Assembly (NCBI GenBank): GCA_947625655.1
Contig: CANQPD010000007.1
Coordinates: 62,001-126,000, forward strand
From: an uncultured Dysosmobacter sp.
GTDB lineage: Bacteria > Bacillota > Clostridia > Oscillospirales > Oscillospiraceae
DNA length: 64,000 bases
Direction: 5' to 3'
Numbering within the stretch: the first letter of the stretch is position 1; every line of letters starts with the position of its first letter. The notes beneath the pieces are model-generated. The model did no database searches. It was not told the origin of the DNA and worked only from the letters and a program-made list of their open reading frames with translations. This document shows positions 1 through 8,023 of the stretch, piece after piece. The position numbers and the translations under genes are program-made.

Positions 1-2087
1 ACGTCCCCAATATCCCATTCCCCACGGCGGGCCACCCCTGGTCCACGGACCCCCATCACCAGGATGTGGCGGACCGGCTGCTGCTGAACCGCCACGTCCG
101 CTACTACGGCGACGAGGTGGCCGTGGTCATCGCCGAGGATGAGGTGGCCGCCGCCCAGGGCGTCCGGGCCCTGGGGGTGGAGTATGAGGAGCTGCCCTTC
201 GTTTTGGACGTGCAGAAGGCCATGGAGCCGGACGCCCCTCAGCTCCACGAGGAGTATCCGGGCAACATCCTGGCTCACACCGACATCCGCAAGGGCGACT
301 ATGAGGCCGCCCGCCAGGAACCGGGGCTGATCTGTGTGGAGGGCTGGTACGATACCCCCACCGTCCAGCACTGCCACATCGAAAACCACGGCTGCTTTGC
401 CTATGAGGAGGCAGGCCGCGTCACGGTGGTCTCCTCCACCCAGATCCCCCACATCGTCCGCCGTATCGTCGGCCAGGCCCTGGGGATCCCCTGGGGCAAG
501 GTCCGCGTCGTCAAGCCCTACATCGGCGGCGGCTTCGGCAACAAGCAGGACGCGCTGTACGAGCCTCTGTGCGCCTGGTGTTCCACCCAGGTGGGGGGCC
601 GTCTGGTGAAGATCGAGTGCAGCCGGGAGGAGACCTTCGTCTCCAACCGCGTCCGCCACGCCATCCGCACCCACATCATCTCCTACGTCCGGCCTGATGG
701 CACCCTGGTGGCCCGGAAGTTCGAGGCGTTTTCCAACCAGGGCGCCTACGCCTCCCACGGCCACGGCATCGTGGCCAAGGGCATGGGCGCGTTCCCTCAG
801 CTCTATCCCTGCGATAATCTGGAGTGCGATTCCTGGACGGTGTTCACCAACCGCCCCTCCGCCGGCGCCATGCGGGGCTATGGCATCCCCCAGGCCATGT
901 TCGCCGGCGAGAGCCACATCGACGATATCTGCAAGGCCATCGGCATGGAGCCCCTGGAATTCCGGCGGAAAAACCTGATGCCCGTGGGCTATGTGGACGG
1001 CTTTTCCAAAAACGAGCTGTACACCGACACCTTCAACCAGTGCATGGAAAAGGGCATGGCCGCCATCGATTATGAGCGGAAGCTCCGGGAATACCAAAAC
1101 CAGACCGGCCCCATCCGTAAAGGTATCGGCCTTGCCGTGTTCTGGTACAACACGGCTGTGTGGCCCATCTCCCTGGAGTCCTCCTCCTGCCGCATGGTGC
1201 TGAACCAGGACGGCTCCCTCCAGTTCCAGACCGGCGAGACGGAGATCGGCCAGGGCTGCGACACCGCCTATTCCCAGATGGTGGCGGACGCGGTGGGCGT
1301 CCCCTTCAGGGATGTGCATGTGGTCTCCTCCCAGGATACCGACGTGACCCCCTTCGGCACCGGCGCATACGCCTCCCGCCAGACCTATGTGGGCGGTTTT
1401 GCCATCAAGCAGACGGCCCTGGCCCTGCGGGAGCGCATCCTGAACATCGCCCACGAGCAGACCCGGATGCCGGTTTCCAACCTGGACCTGGTGGACGGCC
1501 AGATCATCCGCAAGTCCGACGGCCGCGTCCTGAAGTCCCTGGGGGACCTTGCGACGGAGAGCCTGTACTCCCTGGAGCACAGCCAGCACATCACCGCCGA
1601 GACCACGGCCCAGATCAAGACCAACGCCTACTCCTTCGGCTGCTCCTTTGCCGAGGTGGAGGTGGATATCCCGATGTGTAAGGTAAAATTGCTGAACATC
1701 GTCAATGTCCACGACTGCGGCACGCTCATCAATCCCGCCCTGGCGGAGGCCCAGGTCCACGGCGGCATGTCCATGGCCATCGGCTACGGCCTCTCCGAGC
1801 AGCTGCTCTTCGACGAGAAGACCGGCAAGCCCCTGAACAACAACCTGCTGGACTACAAGCTGTCCACCTTCATGGACCACCCCACATTGCAGGCGGAGTT
1901 CGTGGAGAACCCGGAGCCCACCTCCCCCTACGGCACCAAGGCCCTGGGCGAGCCCCCGGCCTGCTCCGGCGCTCCTGCCATCCGAAACGCCATCCTCAAC
2001 GCCACAGGCGTTGCCATCGACTGCTGTCCCATCACGCCCCACGTCCTCTACCGCAAGTTCCGCGAGGCCGGGCTGATCGAAGATTAA
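1..2087 (+). CDS. xdhA: Molybdopterin-binding subunit of a xanthine dehydrogenase-type hydroxylase (5' partial)
   Basis: The reading frame is already open at the window edge (first full codon at base 3), so the N-terminus lies outside; the GTG at 66 is internal. About 695 residues are visible, close to the ~750 of E. coli XdhA. Family marks are the cofactor-binding GGGFGNKQD segment near base 530, RGYGIPQ near 875, GTGAYASRQ near 1355, and the C-terminal GTKALGEPP segment near 1935, whose Glu is at the position of the catalytic Glu of xanthine dehydrogenases. It should bind the Mo-pterin cofactor and hydroxylate a purine or similar heterocycle. The FAD subunit follows after 15 bases and the 2Fe-2S subunit after that, giving the xdhABC order. 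The substrate cannot be fixed from sequence; xanthine is the default. Confidence 0.93.
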   Translation, partial: VPNIPFPTAGHPWSTDPHHQDVADRLLLNRHVRYYGDEVAVVIAEDEVAAAQGVRALGVEYEELPFVLDVQKAMEPDAPQLHEEYPGNILAHTDIRKGDYEAARQEPGLICVEGWYDTPTVQHCHIENHGCFAYEEAGRVTVVSSTQIPHIVRRIVGQALGIPWGKVRVVKPYIGGGFGNKQDALYEPLCAWCSTQVGGRLVKIECSREETFVSNRVRHAIRTHIISYVRPDGTLVARKFEAFSNQGAYASHGHGIVAKGMGAFPQLYPCDNLECDSWTVFTNRPSAGAMRGYGIPQAMFAGESHIDDICKAIGMEPLEFRRKNLMPVGYVDGFSKNELYTDTFNQCMEKGMAAIDYERKLREYQNQTGPIRKGIGLAVFWYNTAVWPISLESSSCRMVLNQDGSLQFQTGETEIGQGCDTAYSQMVADAVGVPFRDVHVVSSQDTDVTPFGTGAYASRQTYVGGFAIKQTALALRERILNIAHEQTRMPVSNLDLVDGQIIRKSDGRVLKSLGDLATESLYSLEHSQHITAETTAQIKTNAYSFGCSFAEVEVDIPMCKVKLLNIVNVHDCGTLINPALAEAQVHGGMSMAIGYGLSEQLLFDEKTGKPLNNNLLDYKLSTFMDHPTLQAEFVENPEPTSPYGTKALGEPPACSGAPAIRNAILNATGVAIDCCPITPHVLYRKFREAGLIED

Positions 2088-2102
2088 AGGAGGGAACGCG
2101 CT

Positions 2103-2984
2103 ATGTATGACATGAAAGCCCTGTATCAGGCCCAAAGCGTGGCCGACGCCGTGGCCCTCCGCCTGGCCCATCCCGAGGCCCACATCATCGCCGGCGGCTC
2201 CGACGTGCTGGTCCAGATGCGGGAGGGCAAGCGGGCCGGCGTAGAGCTGATCTCCATTTACGGCCTTGACGAGCTGCGGGGCGTCTCCCTGGAGGAGGAC
2301 GGCGCCATCCGCATCGGCTCTCTCACCAGCTTTTCCCACATCACCCGGGACCCCATCATTCAGAAGTATATCAACGTCCTGGGGGAGGCCGTGAACCAGG
2401 TGGGCGGCCCCCAGATCCGCAACATCGGCACTATCGGCGGCAACACCTGCAACGGCGTCACCTCCGCCGACTCCTCCTCCACCCTCCACGCCTGGGACGC
2501 CATCGTGGAGCTGACCGGCCCCGACGGCGTCCGCCGCCAGCCCATCCAGGAATTTTATATCCGGGCGGGCAGGGTGGACATCCGGGAGGGGGAGATCCAG
2601 ACCGCCATCCTGATCCCCAAGGAGAGCTACGAGAACACCTTCGGCCACTACATCAAATACGCCATGCGCAACGCCATGGACATCGCCACCCTGGGCACCT
2701 CTGTCAACGTCCGCCTCTCCGCCGACAAAAAATATGTGGAGCGGGCGAGAGTGGCCTTCGGCGTGGCGGGCCCCGTGCCCCTGCGGGCGGCCACGGCGGA
2801 GGCTTTGGCCGGCGGGAAGCCTGTCAGCCTGGAACTGGCGGAGGCCTTCTCTCAGGCGGTGAAGGCGGACATCAACCCCCGGGACTCCTGGCGGGCCGCC
2901 AGGGATTTCCGCATGCACATCGCGGTGGAGAGCGCCAAACGGGCCTTTATCGAATCCGTAAGACTGGCGGGAGGTGCGCTGTAA
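2103..2984 (+). CDS. xdhB: FAD-binding subunit of xanthine dehydrogenase-type hydroxylase
   Basis: A 293-residue protein of the CoxM/XdhB family. It carries the FAD-pyrophosphate segments IIAGGSDVL near residue 30 and IGTIGGNTCNG near residue 110, followed by the CO_deh_flav_C-type C-terminal domain. It should pass electrons from the 2Fe-2S subunit to NAD+ through FAD. It begins 15 bases after the Mo subunit behind an AAGGAGGG ribosome site, and its TAA overlaps the ATG of the next gene by one base, so the three subunits are translationally coupled. Length is normal for the family (about 290). Confidence 0.95.
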   Translation: MYDMKALYQAQSVADAVALRLAHPEAHIIAGGSDVLVQMREGKRAGVELISIYGLDELRGVSLEEDGAIRIGSLTSFSHITRDPIIQKYINVLGEAVNQVGGPQIRNIGTIGGNTCNGVTSADSSSTLHAWDAIVELTGPDGVRRQPIQEFYIRAGRVDIREGEIQTAILIPKESYENTFGHYIKYAMRNAMDIATLGTSVNVRLSADKKYVERARVAFGVAGPVPLRAATAEALAGGKPVSLELAEAFSQAVKADINPRDSWRAARDFRMHIAVESAKRAFIESVRLAGGAL

Positions 2985-3493
2985 TGGAGAAACACTTGAT
3001 ACAGTATCAGACCGTTCATTTCAATCTCAACGGCAAGGATGTGGAGCGGACGGTGGACGTCCGGGCCAGCCTGACCGACATGCTCCGCAACGACTTCCGG
3101 ATGACCTCCGTCAAAAAAGGCTGCGAGGTGGGGGAGTGCGGCGCCTGCAACGTCCTCATCGACGGCGAGGCGTTCAACTCCTGCATCTACCTGGCCGTCT
3201 GGGCGGAGGGCAAGCGCATCCGCACCCTGGAGGGCCTTCTCGGCCCCAACGGCGAGCTGTCCGACATCCAGCAGGCCTTCGTGGACGAGGCCGCCATCCA
3301 GTGCGGCTTCTGCACCCCCGGCTTCATCCTGACGGCGGTGGAGATCCTGGAATCCGGCAGGGAGTACACTGACGCGGAGCTGCGCAAGCTCCTCTCCGGC
3401 CACCTGTGCCGCTGCACCGGATACGAGAACATCCTCCGGGCGGTGAAAAAGACCATGTACCGCCGCCTGGGCAAGGAGATGCCCCAGGCGTAA
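2984..3493 (+). CDS. xdhC: 2Fe-2S subunit of xanthine dehydrogenase-type hydroxylase
   Basis: A 169-residue protein with the two [2Fe-2S] clusters of this family. The plant-ferredoxin-type N-terminal motif is CEVGECGACNVLIDG (about residues 44-58), with a further Cys near residue 66. The C-terminal four-helix domain has CGFCTPGF and CRCTGYENI. It shuttles electrons between the Mo and FAD subunits. The ATG overlaps the stop codon of the FAD subunit (TAATG). It is the last gene of the operon and is followed within 10 bases by a strong terminator. Confidence 0.96.
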   Translation: MEKHLIQYQTVHFNLNGKDVERTVDVRASLTDMLRNDFRMTSVKKGCEVGECGACNVLIDGEAFNSCIYLAVWAEGKRIRTLEGLLGPNGELSDIQQAFVDEAAIQCGFCTPGFILTAVEILESGREYTDAELRKLLSGHLCRCTGYENILRAVKKTMYRRLGKEMPQA

Positions 3494-3502
3494 GAAGAAA
3501 AG

Positions 3503-3530
3503 CAGGCCGCCCGCCGGGCGGCCTGTTTTT
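3503..3530 (+). terminator. Intrinsic terminator of the xdh operon
   Basis: A perfect 23-base GC-rich palindrome (3503-3525) is followed by a T tract. It starts 10 bases after the last xdh stop codon. The same 23-base palindrome recurs at 5208-5230. Confidence 0.88.
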
Positions 3531-3593
3531 CCTGCGCAGACAGCCTCCGCCGAGGCCGTCTGCAAACAAATGATATGTCAGAGAGGTATCGGG

Positions 3594-4493
3594 ATGGGAT
3601 TTGATCGATCGGGAAATCGGGTAAAGGGCTTGACGGCGTTTCAGCTCAAAATGCTCGCGCTGTTTTTCATGACCCTGGATCACATTGGGGCCTTTGCCTT
3701 TGAGATCCCTGTCGTTGAAAGATATTATACCTATTTGCGCTCCATCGGCCGGCTGGCCGCGCCGCTGTTCCTGTTTCTGCTGGTCCAGAGCATCCGCCAC
3801 ACCCGGAGCAAGCCCAGATTCCTGCTCCGGCTCTATCTGGCGGGCATGTGCACCGGCCTTTTCGTCACGGCCATGAATGCCTGCTTCGGGGAAGTGTTCC
3901 ACTATTTCACACCCGGCAACATCATCTTCACATTCTTCTACACGGCTCTCTATGTCATTTTGCTGGAACGGCTGATTGCGGCCTGGAAAGCGCGGGACCT
4001 GCGGGCTTTGGCAGTTTCCGCCCTCCTGCTGGCGGCGTCGCTGCTTCCCACGGCCTTTGCCATGACGATCCGTAACGCCATTGTCCCGTCCGGGGTTTCC
4101 ATACAGGTGAATTTCTTGCTCTCGGGACTGTACAGCAGCCTGCTCCCGACCTTTCACACCATCGACTACGGCATCGGCTTTGTGATCCTGGGCGTGGCCA
4201 TGTGTTTCGCAAGGACAAAGAACAGGCAGTGCCTGGTATTTGCCCTGTTCTGCGTTATTTGTATCGTGGGGGCCGACGCAATATTGTGGCTCCCGTTTGA
4301 TATTTTTAAGATGCAGACCTTCGGCTTCGTCCAGACCTTCTTGAATCTCCTCCAGTGCCGGATGATATTTGCGCTGCCCTTCATGCTGCTGTATAACGGG
4401 GAGCGGGGGCGGCGGTGCAAATGGTTCTTCTACTGGTATTATCCGCTGCACCGCGAGGTGATCTTTCTCCTGTCCAATCTCGTTGCGCCGTAA
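3594..4493 (+). CDS. TraX family membrane protein
   Basis: A 299-residue polytopic protein with about nine hydrophobic segments. The N-terminal sequence KMLALFFMTLDHIGAF, then GRLAAPLFLFLLVQ, and the C-terminal YYPLHR segment are the signature of the TraX family, named after the F-plasmid pilin acetylase. Chromosomal Firmicute members are thought to be membrane acyltransferases, but their substrate is unknown. The start at 3594 is preferred over an upstream ATG at 3570 because an AGAGAGG ribosome site lies about 8 bases before it. The gene is not next to conjugation genes. It converges on the alpha/beta hydrolase gene with 43 bases between them and no clear terminator. Confidence 0.8.
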   Translation: MGFDRSGNRVKGLTAFQLKMLALFFMTLDHIGAFAFEIPVVERYYTYLRSIGRLAAPLFLFLLVQSIRHTRSKPRFLLRLYLAGMCTGLFVTAMNACFGEVFHYFTPGNIIFTFFYTALYVILLERLIAAWKARDLRALAVSALLLAASLLPTAFAMTIRNAIVPSGVSIQVNFLLSGLYSSLLPTFHTIDYGIGFVILGVAMCFARTKNRQCLVFALFCVICIVGADAILWLPFDIFKMQTFGFVQTFLNLLQCRMIFALPFMLLYNGERGRRCKWFFYWYYPLHREVIFLLSNLVAP

Positions 4494-4536
4494 ATCCGGC
4501 GCGGCTGGGTATCCCATCCTCCATTTCGTTTGGCGC

Positions 4537-5154
4537 TTATTTCCAAAATGCGTGCAAAACCGCGCCCAATGCCTCCGGGGCATCCACATTCGCCTCGTGC
4601 CCCGCACCTTTCAGGATGCAGAGCTCCCCGGCGGGGAGCCGCTCTTTCAGCCCCAGCGCCGCCGGCCGGTTTGCCCGGTCCCTCTCGCCGCAGACCACCA
4701 GAGCGGGGCAGACGATTTTCACCAGCGCATCCTGAAAGTCCAGCTCCGCCATGGAGCCGCAGAGACGGATGAAATCGACCTTTTGGAAGCCTGCGCCGGC
4801 AAAGGCCCTCTTCGGCATCACCCGAAACACCGCGTTCTGCACCCGCAGCAGCCGCTTGGGCGTCGTGTACTGCGTCCCGATCAGCACCAGGGAGGACACC
4901 CGTTCCGGGCGTTCAATGGCGTACTGCATCGCCAGCATGCCGCCCAAAGACAGCCCGCAGAGGCTGACCGGCCCGGAAACGCCGTCACAATACGCGGAAA
5001 ACGCCTGATACAGCACGGCGTAACTGCACGGCCCATCCCGCAAAAAGCCGGAAAGCTCGGGGCAAAGCGTCTCCCCCTCGCAATGCAGCGCGCCCAGCAC
5101 CCGGTCCCAGCTGGCGGCAGATTGCCCCAGGCCATGCAAAAACAGATACGTCAT
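4537..5154 (-). CDS. Alpha/beta fold hydrolase
   Basis: A compact 205-residue alpha/beta hydrolase. Visible marks are the oxyanion segment LFLHGLGQSAASW at the N-terminus, nucleophile elbow GLSLGG (Ser near residue 72), the acid in CGERDRAN near residue 160, and the catalytic His in KGAGHEAN near residue 185. The frame stays open far upstream, but the ATG at 5154 begins exactly at the HGLG-bearing first strand and has AAGGGGTG upstream. The cap region is small, as in esterases or acyl-carrier thioesterases. The substrate is unknown. Confidence 0.86.
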   Translation of the reverse strand: MTYLFLHGLGQSAASWDRVLGALHCEGETLCPELSGFLRDGPCSYAVLYQAFSAYCDGVSGPVSLCGLSLGGMLAMQYAIERPERVSSLVLIGTQYTTPKRLLRVQNAVFRVMPKRAFAGAGFQKVDFIRLCGSMAELDFQDALVKIVCPALVVCGERDRANRPAALGLKERLPAGELCILKGAGHEANVDAPEALGAVLHAFWK

Positions 5155-5207
5155 GTTCCCACACCCCTTTGAATCATAGGATATCACACGTCTCCTGCCC
5201 TTGCAAG

Positions 5208-5230
5208 CAGGCCGCCCGCCGGGCGGCCTG
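5208..5230. repeat. Second copy of the 23-base hairpin palindrome
   Basis: Identical in all 23 bases to the xdh terminator stem at 3503-3525. Here neither strand has a good T tract beside it, and it lies in the divergent spacer between the hydrolase start (5154) and the next promoter (5237). It therefore looks like a dispersed repeat rather than a working terminator. Confidence 0.7.
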
Positions 5231-5236
5231 TTCCAT

Positions 5237-5265
5237 TTGACGCTCCTCCCAAAAAGTGTTATAAT
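5237..5265 (+). promoter_or_regulatory. Sigma-A promoter of the cytidylate-kinase-like gene
   Basis: TTGACG at 5237-5242 and TATAAT at 5260-5265 with a 17-base spacer. The gene starts 28 bases further on. Confidence 0.82.
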
Positions 5266-5292
5266 AAAAATACCAAGAGAGGAGGAAGCCCT

Positions 5293-5946
5293 ATGAAAAC
5301 GATCATCACCATTGGCCGGCAGTTCGGCAGCGGCGGCAAGGAAGTCGGCATCCGCGTCGCCAAGGAGCTGGGCATCCCGTTCTATGATAAGGAGCTTTTG
5401 CAGGAGGCCGCCAAGAAGAGCGGCCTGTGCGAAAAGATCTTCGAGAATTTCGACGAGCGCCCCAAGAGCCTGCTGTACTCCATCGCCATGGATTCCTACA
5501 TGTTTGCCCTGCCGGGCACCGGCGCCGGGGACTCCCTGGAGCAGCAGGTGTACCTGGCCACCTTTGATACCATCCGCCACATCGCGGCGCAGGGCCCCTG
5601 CGTCATGATCGGCCGCTGCGCGGACTATGCCCTGGCGGACAATCCCAACCACCTGAGCATCTTCATCCACGCCCCCATGGATGTGCGCGTCCAGCGGGTG
5701 GCCAAGCGCCAGAAGGTGACGCCGGAGGAGGCCCGCAAGCTCATCATCAAGACCGACAAGCGCCGCGCGTCCTATTATGAGTACTATTCCTCCCAGAAGT
5801 GGGGCGCTGTGGAGAGCTACGATTTCTGCCTGGACTCCAGCTATCTGGGCCTGGGCGGCACTGTGGAGCTGATCCGCGCCATGGTGGAGCACAAGGAGCA
5901 TCCCGTTCCCAGCCCCACGGAGATCGACCCCACCCAGCCCCAGTAA
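5293..5946 (+). CDS. Cytidylate kinase-like family protein
   Basis: A 217-residue P-loop protein starting MKTIITIGRQFGSGGKEVG. The Walker A region has the GRxxGSGGxxVG form seen in the Cytidylate_kin_2 family common in Clostridia. Later motifs include PCVMIGRCADYAL near residue 110 and the lid-like KRQKVTPEEARKLI near 140. These proteins are related to CMP kinase, but most are of unproven substrate, and the canonical cmk usually lies elsewhere. AGAGGAGG ribosome site, own promoter and own terminator: it is monocistronic. Confidence 0.88.
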   Translation: MKTIITIGRQFGSGGKEVGIRVAKELGIPFYDKELLQEAAKKSGLCEKIFENFDERPKSLLYSIAMDSYMFALPGTGAGDSLEQQVYLATFDTIRHIAAQGPCVMIGRCADYALADNPNHLSIFIHAPMDVRVQRVAKRQKVTPEEARKLIIKTDKRRASYYEYYSSQKWGAVESYDFCLDSSYLGLGGTVELIRAMVEHKEHPVPSPTEIDPTQPQ

Positions 5947-5956
5947 CGGCAAAAAA

Positions 5957-5988
5957 CCGGGAGAGCCGCGGCTCTCCCGGAATTTTTT
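5957..5988. terminator. Bidirectional terminator between convergent genes
   Basis: A 24-base palindrome at 5957-5980 has a T tract after it on the plus strand (5983-5988) and an A tract before it (5951-5956), so it can serve both the kinase-like gene and the convergent ModE-like gene. Confidence 0.88.
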
Positions 5989-6015
5989 CTGTCCGCGCCC
6001 AGAGGACCGGTGCCT

Positions 6016-6390
6016 TTACGGCGCCTTCCTGTCCAGCTCCCGGTAAAACCCGAACGCCTCCTCAAACCGCCCCTGGGCGTAGCCCTCCACATCCGCCTGA
6101 TAGGCCCGGTAGGCCGCCAGCAGCCGTTCCGCCTCCGGCGTCAGCACCGCGCCGCCGCCGTGCTGGCCCCCGATGGTGGAGGAGAGCATCTTGCACCCGA
6201 ACACCGCCTCCGCCGTGCGGATGATGCGCCACGCCTTGGAATAGGCCATCTCCATGGACGCCGCCGCCGCCCGCAGGGAGTGGTGCTCCCGCACCCGCTC
6301 CAGCAGCGTTGCGATGCCGGGGCCGAAGCACCGCTGGTCGTCCTCCGTATAAAGCCGCACCGTCAGTTTCAAATGCAGTTCCCGGTCCAT
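6016..6390 (-). CDS. ModE-like winged helix-turn-helix regulator
   Basis: A 124-residue protein matching the N-terminal DNA-binding domain of ModE, the molybdate-responsive regulator. It contains GPGIATLLERVREHHSLRAAAASMEM-type helices followed by AYSKAWRIIRTAE and the wing segment GGQHGGGAVLTPE, each typical of ModE/LysR-like HTH domains. The C-terminal molybdate-binding (MOP) domains of E. coli ModE are absent, as in many short Firmicute homologues. Start at 6390 is supported by GGAGGG 7 bases upstream. It is divergent from the aldo/keto reductase gene and shares a promoter region with it; an inverted repeat over its own start site suggests autoregulation. The xdh molybdoenzyme operon lies about 2.5 kb away. 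Confidence 0.83.
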   Translation of the reverse strand: MDRELHLKLTVRLYTEDDQRCFGPGIATLLERVREHHSLRAAAASMEMAYSKAWRIIRTAEAVFGCKMLSSTIGGQHGGGAVLTPEAERLLAAYRAYQADVEGYAQGRFEEAFGFYRELDRKAP

Positions 6391-6410
6391 GGCGCCCTCC
6401 TTTGTGTTTT

Positions 6411-6474
6411 TGAAATTACATTTCAGTATAACACACTTTCCCGGATTTGCAAACAGCGGAAAATGTGCTACAAT
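6411..6474. promoter_or_regulatory. Overlapping divergent promoters sharing one -35 box, with an inverted repeat
   Basis: TTGCAA at 6447-6452 is its own reverse complement. Rightward it pairs with TACAAT at 6469-6474 (16-base spacer) for the aldo/keto reductase. Leftward it pairs with TATACT (read on the minus strand, 6425-6430; 16-base spacer) for the ModE-like gene. A 15-base inverted repeat TGAAATTACATTTCA (6411-6425) sits at the leftward start-site region and is a likely operator. Confidence 0.72.
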
Positions 6475-6504
6475 AACAGAAAAGACAAAAAGGGAGGGGC
6501 GCAT

Positions 6505-7533
6505 ATGAAAACCGTCAGACTGGGCCGCACGGAGCTGCGGGTCACCAAAACCGCCTTCGGCGCACTGCCCATCCAGCGCATTTCCAAAGCGGAAGCGGTG
6601 GCCCTGGTCCGCCGCGCCGTGGACGGCGGCATCAACTACTTCGACACCGCCAACGCCTATACCGACAGCGAGGAAAAGCTGGGCGAGGCCCTCCGGGGCG
6701 TCCGCCAGAACGTGGTGATCTCCACCAAGAGCGCCGCCACGGACAAAAAGACGGCCCTGGCCCATATCGAACAGAGCCTCCGCCGCCTGCAGACGGACTA
6801 CATCGACCTCTTCCAGTTCCACAACCCCGCCCAGCTGCCGGATCCGGAGGACCCTGACGGCGCCTTTGCCGCCGCCCTGGAGATGCAGAAAAAGGGCTGT
6901 ATCCGCCACATCGGCATCACCAACCACCGGCTCCACATCGCCCGGGCCGCCATCGATTCCGGGAATTTCGAGACGCTGCAGTTCCCCTTCTGCTATCTGG
7001 CGGCGGAGCAGGATCTGGAGCTGGTGGCCCGGTGCCGGGAGGCGGACATGGGCTTCATCGCCATGAAAGGCCTCTCCGGCGGCCTGCTGAACAACGCCGA
7101 GGCCTGCTACGCCTTTATGGGCCAGTATGACAACGTGGTGCCCATCTGGGGCATCCAGCACCCGTGGGAGCTGGACCAGTGGCTGGAGCTGACCGCCCGG
7201 GACCCCGGGCTGACCGAGGAGCTCCGGGCCGTCATCCGGCAGGACCGGAAGGAGCTGGCGGGCAACTTCTGCCGCTCCTGCGGCTACTGCCTGCCCTGCG
7301 CCGCGGGCATCGACATCCCCCAGGCCGCCCGCATGTCGGCCCTGCTGCGCCGCTCGCCCTACCGGCCCTACATGAGCGATGAGTGGCACGCTAAAATGCA
7401 CAAGATCGAAAACTGCGTCCACTGTGACGCCTGCAAGTCCCGCTGCCCCTACGGCCTGGACACCCCGGCCCTGCTGCAGCTGATGCTGAAGGACTACGAC
7501 GCGTTTTACGCCGAACACCACGCCGACAAATAA
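6505..7533 (+). CDS. Aldo/keto reductase with C-terminal ferredoxin-like Cys motifs
   Basis: A 342-residue protein. The N-terminal TIM-barrel domain is of aldo/keto reductase type, with the Asp/Tyr pair in FDTANAYTDSEE near residue 50, the Lys in ISTKSA near 78 and the His in QFHNP near 112. The C-terminal domain has two Cys clusters, CRSCGYCLPC near residue 256 and CVHCDACKSRCPYG near 304, expected to bind Fe-S centres. This architecture is common in anaerobes; the reductant and substrate are not known. The frame is open further upstream, but the ATG at 6505 follows AGGGAGGGG and starts at the first barrel strand (MKTVRLGRTELRVT). Confidence 0.9.
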   Translation: MKTVRLGRTELRVTKTAFGALPIQRISKAEAVALVRRAVDGGINYFDTANAYTDSEEKLGEALRGVRQNVVISTKSAATDKKTALAHIEQSLRRLQTDYIDLFQFHNPAQLPDPEDPDGAFAAALEMQKKGCIRHIGITNHRLHIARAAIDSGNFETLQFPFCYLAAEQDLELVARCREADMGFIAMKGLSGGLLNNAEACYAFMGQYDNVVPIWGIQHPWELDQWLELTARDPGLTEELRAVIRQDRKELAGNFCRSCGYCLPCAAGIDIPQAARMSALLRRSPYRPYMSDEWHAKMHKIENCVHCDACKSRCPYGLDTPALLQLMLKDYDAFYAEHHADK

Positions 7534-7543
7534 GGAGAACGCC

Positions 7544-7981
7544 ATGCTTTTCAAAAATGGAGACGCCAGCCTGAAGCTGGACATTGTGAACTACGAGCTG
7601 CCCGCCGACGGCGGCGCGCCGGACAGCGACGACCGCAACTGGCTGGTGCTGCGCTGCACCTGGATCAACGAGGACGGCGCTGTGGTCAAGGACTCCAACA
7701 GCTGCCTTTTGACCTATGAGCTCAAGGAGCTGACCGCCGGACTGAAGGTCCTGAACGCGGGCATCAAGACCGCCTATGACAGCGAATTCACCGAGCCCTG
7801 GTTCACCCTCTCCGCCCGGGCGGAGGGGGAGGGCTTCCGGGTGGACGTGTCCTTCTACCTGCCCAACACCATGGACGGCGACGACACCGCCGAGGTGTCC
7901 TGCACCATGACCAGGGACGAGATGCGCGCCCTGCTGGACGAGCTGGACAAGCTCTGCGCCAAATTCCCGGACCGCACCTGA
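7544..7981 (+). CDS. WapI-like small protein (possible immunity-family member)
   Basis: A 145-residue soluble acidic protein 10 bases downstream of the aldo/keto reductase, behind AAGGAGA. The start LFKNGDASLKLDIVNYELP and the following NWLVLRCTW resemble the family that includes WapI, the immunity protein of the B. subtilis wall-associated toxin WapA. No toxin gene is nearby, so this is either an orphan or a family member with a housekeeping role. The family assignment is from remembered pattern only. Confidence 0.6.
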   Translation: MLFKNGDASLKLDIVNYELPADGGAPDSDDRNWLVLRCTWINEDGAVVKDSNSCLLTYELKELTAGLKVLNAGIKTAYDSEFTEPWFTLSARAEGEGFRVDVSFYLPNTMDGDDTAEVSCTMTRDEMRALLDELDKLCAKFPDRT

Positions 7982-7992
7982 AACTCGAAAAA

Positions 7993-8020
7993 AGCCGGAC
8001 GGCACAGCCGTCCGGCTTTT
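7993..8020. terminator. Intrinsic terminator between convergent genes
   Basis: A 25-base hairpin (11-base stem, ACA loop) at 7993-8017 with T tract on the plus side and A tract on the minus side. It sits between the WapI-like gene and the convergent lipoprotein gene. Confidence 0.88.
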
Positions 8021-8023
8021 TAT

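Noticed and set aside
4537..5952. 471-codon minus-strand frame as one protein
   Set aside because: Only the last 205 codons match the hydrolase; the rest is antisense to the cytidylate-kinase-like gene.
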